NCBI RefSeq assembly: GCF_000429165.1
Contig: NZ_AUBI01000001.1
Span: 124,001-188,000 of the forward strand
Source of the DNA: Acetobacter nitrogenifigens DSM 23921 = NBRC 105050
GTDB taxonomy: Bacteria; Pseudomonadota; Alphaproteobacteria; Acetobacterales; Acetobacteraceae
Length of the DNA: 64,000 nt
Direction of reading: 5' to 3'
Position numbers and translations under genes: made by a program. Under the pieces are notes generated by a model that was not told the origin of the DNA, made no database searches, and saw only the letters and a program-made list of their open reading frames with translations. Of the stretch, positions 1-7,902 are shown in pieces; within the stretch, counting starts at the first letter, position 1; each line of letters opens with the position of its first letter.

Positions 1-274
1 CATGCGGCGCATCCGCGAGAAGAGCGTTGACGGCTTCCGCATGCCGCAACGTGATCTCACGCTCCACAGCCAGCACCTCGGCGTCATCGAGCGCCAGGTC
101 CGCCGCGCGGTCCAGCAACGCCCGCGCACGCTGACGCAGTTCCAGCGTATAGGGCAGGCTCAGCCGCGCGCCGTGCGAGAAAACGCGCTCCCCGTCAGTC
201 TCGATGATCGCGGCGTCAACTCCGTCCAGAGACGTTCCGCTCATGAGACCGATGGTTGTCAGCATGGCGCTCAT
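1..274 (-). CDS. anmK: Anhydro-N-acetylmuramic acid kinase (partial, N-terminal part)
   Basis: The first 91 residues of the kinase that phosphorylates and opens 1,6-anhydroMurNAc to MurNAc-6-phosphate, in cytoplasmic cell-wall recycling. The family signature GLMSGTSLDGVDAA lies at about residues 9-22, which is the ATP-binding N-terminus of AnmK. The gene runs off the left edge of the window, so the catalytic remainder is not visible. The ATG overlaps the stop of the GntR gene as ATGA, which implies translational coupling. Its product is the substrate of MurQ, encoded two genes upstream in the same run, so this is a coherent MurNAc recycling operon. The family call rests on the signature and is firm. 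Confidence 0.93.
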   Translation of the reverse strand, partial: MSAMLTTIGLMSGTSLDGVDAAIIETDGERVFSHGARLSLPYTLELRQRARALLDRAADLALDDAEVLAVEREITLRHAEAVNALLADAPH

Positions 275-1026
275 CTTCCCTCGCCGCCTCCGCGCAATTC
301 CACGACGAAATCATAAAGATCCGCGCGATAACAGGAGAACGTCACCTCAAGAACTCGACCGTCCGCCAGAAAAGAACGTCGCTCTATCGCCAGAACTGCC
401 GACGCCTTCTCAAGATGCAGCAATTCGATCTCGGAGACCGCGCCTATCCGGGCGCGTATTCTCTGCAAGGCGCGAACCGGAAGAAGATCACGCTTGCGAA
501 CGGCGTCATAAAGAGATTCCCCAATATCCTGCGGCTTCAATCCAAATTGCGCCGACATGACGGCGGTCTCGATCGCCATTGGCTGACCGTTCGCCATCCT
601 GATCCGCTTCAGACGCAGCACCGGCGCGTGGGGCGCAATGCCCAAAGCCATGGCCTCATCAGGGCTGGCGACGCTCTCCTCCCTTCGCAACCAGACAGAT
701 CCGGGCTCGAACCCGCGAGCACGCATATCCTCCGAAAAACCCAGCAAGCGTGACAACGGTTGCTCTATCCGTCCCGCGACGAAAGTCCCTGCGCCCTTTT
801 TCTGGAGCAGGACGCCAGATTCGACCAGTTCGACGAACGCCTTGCGCACGGTCACGCGAGAGACGCCAATCATTTCCGCCAGATCGCGCTCCGCCGGAAT
901 TGCGTCGCCACGCCGAAGCGCGCCCCGGTCGATCAGGGCGCGCAAGCGATCGTTGACCTGAATGTAGAGCGGCTTGCTGTCGTCCGGATCGGGCGTCAGT
1001 GCTGCGGCCAGCGTCATCGCGTCCAC
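271..1026 (-). CDS. GntR/HutC-family transcriptional regulator with UTRA domain
   Basis: A 251-residue regulator. The N-terminal winged helix-turn-helix (about residues 18-88) contains AERDLAEMIGVSRVTVRKAF, and the rest (about 95-245) has the layout of a UTRA effector domain, as in HutC, NagR and DasR. The GTG start is preferred over an ATG nine bases downstream because AGGAG lies six bases before the GTG. That AGGAG overlaps the TAG stop of murQ. The gene sits between murQ and anmK, so it probably senses an amino sugar phosphate such as MurNAc-6P or GlcNAc-6P and controls this operon. That role is inference: the well-known MurR of E. coli is of the RpiR family, not GntR. Confidence 0.9.
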   Translation of the reverse strand: MDAMTLAAALTPDPDDSKPLYIQVNDRLRALIDRGALRRGDAIPAERDLAEMIGVSRVTVRKAFVELVESGVLLQKKGAGTFVAGRIEQPLSRLLGFSEDMRARGFEPGSVWLRREESVASPDEAMALGIAPHAPVLRLKRIRMANGQPMAIETAVMSAQFGLKPQDIGESLYDAVRKRDLLPVRALQRIRARIGAVSEIELLHLEKASAVLAIERRSFLADGRVLEVTFSCYRADLYDFVVELRGGGEGR

Positions 1027-1035
1027 GATATGCTC

Positions 1036-1968
1036 CTACGCCCTCTCGCCAAGCGCACGACGCAAATCGCCGCCCGCTTTTTCAAGACGCGCCGTGATTT
1101 CCGCGACAGGGATACCTTTGCGGATCATCACCGCGCGCTTCACATTGTCGCCCGACGCAGCCAAGGCCGCCTCGATTTCTGCGTCTGTCCCGCCGGCAAG
1201 ACGGCGCACCATGGCGATCGCGCGGACACGCAGCTTTGCGTTGACGATGCGCATATCGACCATCTGCCCGCGATAGGCGTGACCCAGCCGAATCATCAGC
1301 GCCGTGGAGAGCATGTTCAGCGCCGCTTTCTGCGCCGTCCCCGCCTTAAGACGGGTCGAGCCGGAGATCACTTCAGGTCCAGTCGAGAGCACGATGCTCA
1401 TGGCGGCAGCCTGCAGCAGTTTTCCCTGCGGACTGGAACTCACGCCAACAGTCAGCGCCCCCTTTTCACGCGCAGCGCGAACGGCGGAGCACGTATACGG
1501 CGTGCGGCCACTCGCGGCCACGCCGATCACCAGATCGTCCGGCCCCGGATCATGCTCAAGTACGTCAGCCCGGCCGATATCTTCCCGGTCCTCTGCGCCT
1601 TCGACTGCTTCAAACAGAGCCTTCGCACCGCCAGCGAGCAGAAGCACGAGACGCTCGGGAGGCAATCCGAACGTGGGCGTCAATTCAACGCCGTCCTGAA
1701 GCCCGACCCTCCCCGAGGTGCCGGCACCGACGTAAAAGAGTCTGCCGCCGTTACGCATGCCCGGCAGCGCCGCGTCGACGACAGCCTCGATCTGTGGCGC
1801 GGCGGCGTAAGCGACCGCCGTTGCCGCCATCTGAGCCTCTCCCAGCGCCGACAGGATTGAACCGGTCGACCAGAGATCAATGTCGGCGAAGCGCTCATCC
1901 CGGCGCTCCGTCGCGGCGTCGGCGGACGCGAGCGCGGAAGGTGTTCTGGCGTCGTTGTTAGTCAACAA
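1036..1968 (-). CDS. murQ: N-acetylmuramic acid 6-phosphate etherase
   Basis: Cleaves the lactyl ether of MurNAc-6P to give GlcNAc-6P and D-lactate. The SIS-fold signature YVGAGTSGRVG is present, followed by a glutamate in DGVELTPTFG that matches the catalytic Glu83 region of E. coli MurQ. ALFEAVEGAEDRE matches the second catalytic glutamate, Glu114. The frame stays open up to position 2043, but no good start lies there. A TTG at 1968 is preceded by AAGGGA with seven bases between and gives about 310 residues, close to the family length of about 300. The start is therefore a judgement. It is the first gene of the murQ-gntR-anmK run, divergent from the TonB-dependent receptor gene. Confidence 0.93.
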   Translation of the reverse strand: MLTNNDARTPSALASADAATERRDERFADIDLWSTGSILSALGEAQMAATAVAYAAAPQIEAVVDAALPGMRNGGRLFYVGAGTSGRVGLQDGVELTPTFGLPPERLVLLLAGGAKALFEAVEGAEDREDIGRADVLEHDPGPDDLVIGVAASGRTPYTCSAVRAAREKGALTVGVSSSPQGKLLQAAAMSIVLSTGPEVISGSTRLKAGTAQKAALNMLSTALMIRLGHAYRGQMVDMRIVNAKLRVRAIAMVRRLAGGTDAEIEAALAASGDNVKRAVMIRKGIPVAEITARLEKAGGDLRRALGERA

Positions 1969-2328
1969 ATCGTATTCCCTTGCCTGAACAGTCGGCTCAC
2001 GACATCTGCCCATTGCCGAATTACCGGACGAACCATGCCACATGTCGCAAGGCGGGGCGACGGCGCGCTCCTCCAGCAGCTGAGAGGTCCCACGCCCGTT
2101 ACAGCCGCTTATGCGTCAGAAAAGAAACCTTTTCCATACCAATTATCGAGGACGTTATGTGATCTCACGCCGATGAGGCAATTTGATCTGTTTTTTGTTA
2201 TCGATTTCCATGACGATGCATTATCAAAACGACTTGCATGAGCCTCATCAAGTATTATATTGGCTTTGTCGAAGCGGGAATTCCTACCTGCCGTCAGATG
2301 GCGCCGCTTCCATTCCAGGAGTCCTTAA
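1969..2328. promoter_or_regulatory. Divergent intergenic region between murQ and the TonB-dependent receptor gene
   Basis: About 360 bases separate two outward-reading transcription units and must carry both promoters. The right half (about 2100-2290) is clearly AT-richer than the flanking coding DNA. AGGAG lies seven bases before the receptor ATG at 2329. I see no convincing matched -35/-10 pair, no clear Fur-type palindrome and no unambiguous GntR operator. It is the natural place for the operator of the GntR regulator if that protein controls both units. Confidence 0.4.
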
Positions 2329-4755
2329 ATGACGCACCGCCGCACATTGATGGTGCTGGCCTCCGTGTCCCTGATGGCGCTCGGCGCCGGGACAATGGAC
2401 GCCGCGACCACAAAGAAACCCGCCACCCGTCATACGCGACCTACATCGCGTCACGCGCCCGCAGCGAAGGCGCCAGTCACCGCGCCCGCCGCCCCCTCCG
2501 GAACGGGCGTGGAAGCCAGCCGGGCATCAGCGGAATCCGTCAACGTTCATGCGGAGTTGCAGACAGCCACCGGCGTCACGGGATCCACGCCCGGCGGAGG
2601 TCTCATGCCTGAGCAGACGGCTCCAAAATCCCGTAGCGGCCTGACTCGCGATTTCATCGCAAAGCAAAGTCCGACCAGCAACCCGACCAATATGATCGCA
2701 AGTCTTCCCGGCGTCGTCACAGGCAGCGGCGATCCGCTGGGGACAAGCGATCAACAGGTCAGCCTGTCGGTTCGCGGTCTGACCCAATTCGAACTGGGAT
2801 ACACCTATGAAGGAATTCCGGCCGCTGATCCGCTGAACTTCTTCATCTTCACGGGTACGACCGCCGACAACGAAAACATACAGGCAATCAACCTCGCTCA
2901 AGGCTCCGCAGATATCTCCGCCCCACTCTATAACGCCGTCGGGGGACAACTGAGCGAGACCCTGCGTGACCCCGCCGCCCACTTTGGCGGCCTCGTCAAC
3001 CTCGCCTACGGTTCCTACGCACTCAACCGAGAGTTCATACGGATTGATTCCGGCGAGATCGGGCACACAGGCATCCGCAGCTTCGCGTCCTTCTCCTATG
3101 AAGGCGCCGATAACTGGCGCGGTCCCGGGCGAGGAACACGATATCATGTCGACGCCAAGGCTGTGAAAGAGTGGGGCGACGGAAATCGCGCTTCCTTCGT
3201 CCTGTCTTACAACAGCCCTACGGGCTATTACCTGAAGACGCCGACGCTGGCTCAATGGAAGTCATTGGGGACGAAAGCAAACTACGCCTACACTTATCGT
3301 AACGGCGGTTCATCTTATTATCGCTTTGACGAAAACCAGCGGAACTCGCTCATCCTCGGCGCTCCCGCGCATTTTCGCCTCGCCGATAATCTGACGGCTG
3401 ACGTGACGCCTTACTTCACCTATTTCTGGGGGTATGGAAACGGCGGCACGACATTGTCGACGCAAGGCAGCTACGTCGGCGACCAGAACACCGGCCCCTT
3501 GGTCACCAGTTCCAGCGCCAGCACGATCGTCGCTGCGGCTATCGACACATTTCACGAACGTCATAGCGGCCTGAACTCCGCAATTCACTGGACCACCAAG
3601 CACAACACACTGACTCTGGGATATTGGTATTCCTACTACACCCAGCAGGAGCACTCGTACTACGCGGAAGCGGATGATCAGGGACATATCGCGTCCATGA
3701 TCGGCGATTATCCTATCTACACCAGCGCCGGAATTCCGCTTTCGCGATACAACATAAACTTCGTGCAGCAGACGAACGCCATCTATATCAACGATGTCTT
3801 CAAGGCCTTCAACGACCGCCTTACGATCGAGGCGGGTTTCAAGGAAGCCATGGTCTCACGCATGTCTACGCAGCTGGTCCCCGGTGCGAATTACAAGACA
3901 ACCGTAAATTACGCCGAACCGCTCCCGCAATTCGCCATGAGCTACAAGATCACGCCACACGACCAGATCTACATCAACGGTTCTACCGCCTTTCGCGCCC
4001 CGTCTTCAATTTTGACCATGGCTGATTACTTCAGCACCAGTACGGGCAAGATCGCCCACAGCCGCGCTACGAATCTTTCCCCCGAATACTCCATCGGCGA
4101 GGAAATCGGGTTTCGCCATTACGGACTTGTCAATATTTCGGCGGCCCTGTTCAACTACAATCTCACGAACCGTCAGCTCAGCTCAACCGTCTATATGAGC
4201 GGCGTCGCGACGACGGCCTCCATAAACGCCGGCGGGCAGACTTCGCGCGGCGCCGAGCTTGAGATAGGACTGCGCCCCTGGCGGCATTTCAGCCCCTATC
4301 TGTCTGGACAATACCTGCACGCCACAATCGACAACAACCTGTCAGTTGGAACGGATCTATTGCCGACCAAAGGAAAGACTGCGGTGAATACCCCGGCTTT
4401 CTCAGGCGCTATCGGCCTCTCCTATGACGACGGCGCTCTGTTCGGGAACTTCAGCCTCAATTATGTCGGTTCGCAATACGCAACGTTCATGAATGATCAG
4501 AAAATTCCATCGTACATCACCGGCGCGGTGACGATGGGCTACCGCTTCCGCTCGCTTGGCTTCGTCAAGCACCCACAGATCCAGTTAAACCTCATCAATC
4601 TTGGCAACAGTGGCTACCTGTCCGGCGCCTCGAGCCTGGTTGGCAACGCCAAGGCGACGCGCGGCGTCTACGGGACCTCTATCGCTGCGCAAACGCCTCT
4701 CTATTATGTCGGCGGAGGCTTCGCTGGGGTTGTCTCCGTCACTGCCGGATTCTGA
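2329..4755 (+). CDS. TonB-dependent outer-membrane receptor
   Basis: An 808-residue outer-membrane transporter of the TonB-dependent family. It has a signal peptide (about residues 1-26), an Ala/Pro/Lys/Arg-rich linker (28-60), a TonB-box-like ESVNVHA (69-75), a plug domain (about 106-220, with SLPGVV and SVRGL), then a beta-barrel rich in aromatic alternating strands ending in a C-terminal Phe. The start is supported by AGGAG seven bases upstream. The next gene follows two bases after the stop, so receptor and hydrolase are co-transcribed. The ligand cannot be read from the sequence. The divergent murQ-anmK operon suggests cell-wall sugars or muropeptides (inference). An iron chelate is the alternative, but no Fur-like site was seen. 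Confidence 0.92.
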   Translation: MTHRRTLMVLASVSLMALGAGTMDAATTKKPATRHTRPTSRHAPAAKAPVTAPAAPSGTGVEASRASAESVNVHAELQTATGVTGSTPGGGLMPEQTAPKSRSGLTRDFIAKQSPTSNPTNMIASLPGVVTGSGDPLGTSDQQVSLSVRGLTQFELGYTYEGIPAADPLNFFIFTGTTADNENIQAINLAQGSADISAPLYNAVGGQLSETLRDPAAHFGGLVNLAYGSYALNREFIRIDSGEIGHTGIRSFASFSYEGADNWRGPGRGTRYHVDAKAVKEWGDGNRASFVLSYNSPTGYYLKTPTLAQWKSLGTKANYAYTYRNGGSSYYRFDENQRNSLILGAPAHFRLADNLTADVTPYFTYFWGYGNGGTTLSTQGSYVGDQNTGPLVTSSSASTIVAAAIDTFHERHSGLNSAIHWTTKHNTLTLGYWYSYYTQQEHSYYAEADDQGHIASMIGDYPIYTSAGIPLSRYNINFVQQTNAIYINDVFKAFNDRLTIEAGFKEAMVSRMSTQLVPGANYKTTVNYAEPLPQFAMSYKITPHDQIYINGSTAFRAPSSILTMADYFSTSTGKIAHSRATNLSPEYSIGEEIGFRHYGLVNISAALFNYNLTNRQLSSTVYMSGVATTASINAGGQTSRGAELEIGLRPWRHFSPYLSGQYLHATIDNNLSVGTDLLPTKGKTAVNTPAFSGAIGLSYDDGALFGNFSLNYVGSQYATFMNDQKIPSYITGAVTMGYRFRSLGFVKHPQIQLNLINLGNSGYLSGASSLVGNAKATRGVYGTSIAAQTPLYYVGGGFAGVVSVTAGF

Positions 4756-4757
4756 AT

Positions 4758-6068
4758 TTGAAAAAACGCGTTTCACGAGCTTTTTCGTCCGCAGCCGCAA
4801 TCGTTGCTGCGCTTACGCTTACGCCTTTATCAGCGTGGGCTGACGGTGCCTGCCCCGTTCTGAAGGCCTCCGCTCCTGCGGCCGAAGTCGCCGCATTTTC
4901 TCGGCTGGATGCAGACGTCGAAGCAGGCCTTGGCCATGCTCCGGCGGGACTCTATCCCGGGGCCGTTCTCCTTGTTGCTCATCATGGGCGCATCGTCAGG
5001 CTGCAGGCGTTTGGCGACGCGAGCTATCTGACGGTCGACCCCGACGGAAAGGCCATACCCGCACGAGCGCCCCGCGCCATGGCCGCTGATGAAATATTCG
5101 ATCTGGCGTCCATGACCAAAGTCGTCGCGACCACGGCTGCGTTGATGCATCTGGTGGATCAGGGGCGTCTCCATCTGACGGACAAACTTGGCGACCTTCT
5201 TCCGGCTTTTGCTGGCACGGACAAAGCCGACATCACGTTGCAGCAGTTGCTTACCCACCGCGCCGGGTTGTGGGAGTGGCAACCGACGTGGCTGTTCCAG
5301 CACCCCGCTGGCAATGCTCTCCCGTTTCTCGCGCGCTTACCACGCCGATACGGCATCGGAGAACGCTGGTCCTACTCCGATCTCGGTTTTATGATTCTTG
5401 GCGGTATAGTCGCGAAAACAGTGAATGAGCCGTTGAACGCTTACGTGACGCGCGAAATTTACAAGCCACTGGAAATGACCGACACTGGCTACCTCCCCTC
5501 TCCGACGTTGCGCTCACGCATCGCGGCCACATCCCAGGGCGACGCCTACCAGCAGCGAATGGCGCAAACGGGCAAACCTTACCCTCTGGCCATGCCGGAG
5601 GATATTCAGAATTTCTCAGGATATCGAACAAATTTTCTTTCCGGAGAAACCAACGACGCCAACAGTTGGCTGAGCTGGAACGGCGTGGCCGGACATGCGG
5701 GCCTGTTTTCGACAGCAACGGACGTCGCCCGCTACGCACAGACGCTTCTCAATGGCGGATGCTACGGGTCATGGCGGTTAGCCTCGGCTGAGACAGTCTC
5801 CCGTTTCGAACAGAGCCCCTATGACCAGAAACAGGCCCTGGGCTTTCGCAGACTTTCCATCCCAGGAGTCTCCACACCACTATTTGGCCATCCTGGTTTC
5901 ACAGGCGGAAATTTTGCTATCGCGCCTGACCTTGATTTGACGGTGATTCTTCTGACCAACCGGCTCCACCGTCCGGACGAACCCGGAGCCTCCTACCCGG
6001 TTTTGACGCCGGTGTGGAACCATGTTGTAGCCGACGCTGTATCTCTGGCTTCGAACGCAAAGAACTAA
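4758..6068 (+). CDS. Secreted beta-lactamase/PBP4B-like serine hydrolase
   Basis: A 436-residue exported serine hydrolase of the class C beta-lactamase/DD-peptidase fold. The TTG start directly precedes a lysine-rich signal peptide with cleavage near AWA-DG (residue 29). Catalytic motifs are SMTK (118-121), YSD (206-208, in the place of YxN) and GHPGFTGG (377-384, in the place of the KTG/HTG box), then ILLTNRLHRP. The YxN asparagine is replaced by aspartate. This pattern resembles E. coli YfeW (PBP4B), whose gene lies near murQ-murP there, but an esterase role is also possible. It lies two bases after the TonB receptor gene. A periplasmic muropeptide-trimming role is inferred. Confidence 0.87.
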   Translation: MKKRVSRAFSSAAAIVAALTLTPLSAWADGACPVLKASAPAAEVAAFSRLDADVEAGLGHAPAGLYPGAVLLVAHHGRIVRLQAFGDASYLTVDPDGKAIPARAPRAMAADEIFDLASMTKVVATTAALMHLVDQGRLHLTDKLGDLLPAFAGTDKADITLQQLLTHRAGLWEWQPTWLFQHPAGNALPFLARLPRRYGIGERWSYSDLGFMILGGIVAKTVNEPLNAYVTREIYKPLEMTDTGYLPSPTLRSRIAATSQGDAYQQRMAQTGKPYPLAMPEDIQNFSGYRTNFLSGETNDANSWLSWNGVAGHAGLFSTATDVARYAQTLLNGGCYGSWRLASAETVSRFEQSPYDQKQALGFRRLSIPGVSTPLFGHPGFTGGNFAIAPDLDLTVILLTNRLHRPDEPGASYPVLTPVWNHVVADAVSLASNAKN

Positions 6069-6162
6069 AGCGACCGGAGCCGATCGACCTGACTATGGTG
6101 TGAACTGCTTTTTGTGCGGCGTCAGAAAAACTCCCCAACGGAACGCTTTTTCAAAACCTGAC

Positions 6163-6195
6163 GTTTGGGGGTATTTTTCAAAAAGAACCCCAAAC
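6163..6195. terminator. Inverted repeat between convergent genes, possible bidirectional terminator
   Basis: GTTTGGGG (6163-6170) pairs perfectly with CCCCAAAC (6188-6195), with an additional internal T-run/A-run that could extend the stem. It lies between the PBP4B-like gene (plus) and der (minus), where a shared terminator is expected. A preceding CCCCAACG element (about 6133-6140) could pair instead with the left arm, giving an alternative fold. There is no strong T-tract after either arm, so the termination role is tentative. Confidence 0.45.
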
Positions 6196-6291
6196 CGGAA
6201 TGCGGGCCGCCTCTGAAAGAGAGACAGCCGTGAAAGCTCCGGGCGGGCGCTCGATTAATCCGACGATGATGAGCCGCCAGATCAGCCGCTT

Positions 6292-7902
6292 CTATCGCTC
6301 GTTCTCATCCGCATAGGGGTTTTTCGTGCCGCGCAACTGCAATCGGATCGGCACGCCGTCCAGGCCGAAACTCTCGCGCAAACCGTTGACCAGATAGCGA
6401 CGATAATCGTCAGGCAGCTGCTCGGCACGCGTTCCAAAGATCAGGAACGTCGGCGGACGGCTTTTGACCTGAGTGATGTAACGCAGCTTCAGGCGACGGC
6501 CGCTGACCAGCGGCGGCGCATGACGCTCAAGCGCGCTATCGAACCAGCGATTTAGCTCGCCAGTCGAAACGCGGGTGTTCCAGATTTCGGCGGTCCGACG
6601 CACGGCCGGCAGCAGCTTGTTGACACCCGCTCCGGTGGTCGCGGAGAACGACACAACCTCGATCCCGCGCATTTGGGTCAGCGAAATCTCCAGACGATCG
6701 TAGATCGCCTTGCGCGTGGCGACGCGATCCTCGACCGCGTCCCACTTGTTCAGCGCGAGCACGCATCCACGTCCTTCGCGCTCGATCAGGCGCGCGATCT
6801 GCAGATCCTGCTCGTGCAGGCCAAGGGTCGCATCGATAACCAGAACCACGACCTCGGCCATTTTCAGGGCCTCGATGGTGGCGGACGTCGACATCTTCTC
6901 CAGCCGCTCATCAATCCGCGCCTTGCGACGAAGACCGGCCGTGTCGACGATCTGCACTTCCCCGTGCTCGTCACGGACCATCACTGCAATGGAATCGCGC
7001 GTCAGCCCCGGCTCGGGGCCGGTGATCATCCGCTCTTCACCGAGCACCCGGTTCAAAAGCGTTGATTTTCCGGCGTTGGGGCGCCCAACGAAAGCGATCT
7101 TGAGCACGCCCGCAACGGCTGTCTCGTCCTCGACGAACGCCGCCTGCTCGGCGAATTCGGCGAACATTGGATCGTCCGCGTCCGCCTGCGTCGACCCTTC
7201 GAGGATATCCGCGAAATTGACCTCGACTTCCGGTTCAGGCTGGACCGACGTCTTCGGCTGCCCCTTCGCCTCACGTGCGGCGCGAGCGCGGGCCCGGGCG
7301 GACCCTTTCACTGGCTCGACTGCCTCCGCAGCTTCGGCCTCCGCCATTGGAGGCAGACTCTCCGCGATTTCCCCCATCAGATCGGCGATGCCGTCGCCAT
7401 GCTCAGCCGACAGGGCGAGCGGATCGCCAAGACCAAGCGAAAACGCTTCCATCGCAGCGGCCGCGCCCGAGCGTCCTTCAGCTTTATTGGCAACCAGGAT
7501 GACTTTGCGGTTCTGTCTGCGCAGCCAGGAGGCGAAATGCGCGTCCGCAGGCGTGATCCCCGCGCGGGCGTCGATACAGAACAGTACGAGATCCGCCTGC
7601 TGCACAGCCGATTCAGACGACGCGCGCATTCTGCCGTACAGAGTATCCGGCGCGGCCTCTTCCAGTCCAGCAGTGTCGATCAGGCGCACAAGGCGGCCGC
7701 GAAGCATCGCCTCGCCTTCCTTGCGGTCGCGCGTGACGCCCGGCTGATCCGCCACCAGAGCCTGACGGCGCCCGACAAGCCGATTGAACAGCGTGGATTT
7801 GCCGACATTGGGGCGCCCGGCGATGACGACAGTGGGCAGCCCCTCCTTAGGCAGGGGCGCCTCGGGTCGTGAAGCGCGCGGCGTTTTTCTGCGTTCAGCC
7901 AT
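6292..7902 (-). CDS. der: Ribosome-associated GTPase Der (EngA)
   Basis: An essential double GTPase needed for 50S ribosome maturation. At 536 residues it is longer than the E. coli protein (about 490). The first G domain begins with GRPNVGKST (29-37), and the second has FVGRPNAGKST near residue 275. NKWD and DTAGL motifs are present, and a C-terminal KH-like domain ends with GTKNPYADE. The extra length lies in an acidic/Ala-rich linker between the two G domains that carries KGSARARARAAREAKGQPK. The gene overlaps the end of bamB by eight bases and follows the YfgM-like gene and bamB in one transcription unit. The identification is certain. Confidence 0.97.
   Translation of the reverse strand: MAERRKTPRASRPEAPLPKEGLPTVVIAGRPNVGKSTLFNRLVGRRQALVADQPGVTRDRKEGEAMLRGRLVRLIDTAGLEEAAPDTLYGRMRASSESAVQQADLVLFCIDARAGITPADAHFASWLRRQNRKVILVANKAEGRSGAAAAMEAFSLGLGDPLALSAEHGDGIADLMGEIAESLPPMAEAEAAEAVEPVKGSARARARAAREAKGQPKTSVQPEPEVEVNFADILEGSTQADADDPMFAEFAEQAAFVEDETAVAGVLKIAFVGRPNAGKSTLLNRVLGEERMITGPEPGLTRDSIAVMVRDEHGEVQIVDTAGLRRKARIDERLEKMSTSATIEALKMAEVVVLVIDATLGLHEQDLQIARLIEREGRGCVLALNKWDAVEDRVATRKAIYDRLEISLTQMRGIEVVSFSATTGAGVNKLLPAVRRTAEIWNTRVSTGELNRWFDSALERHAPPLVSGRRLKLRYITQVKSRPPTFLIFGTRAEQLPDDYRRYLVNGLRESFGLDGVPIRLQLRGTKNPYADENER

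Noticed and set aside
760-1860. Long plus-strand open frame of 366 codons
   Set aside because: It lies antisense to murQ and the GntR gene, has a biased, Arg/His-rich composition without a family pattern, and is a by-product of high GC.
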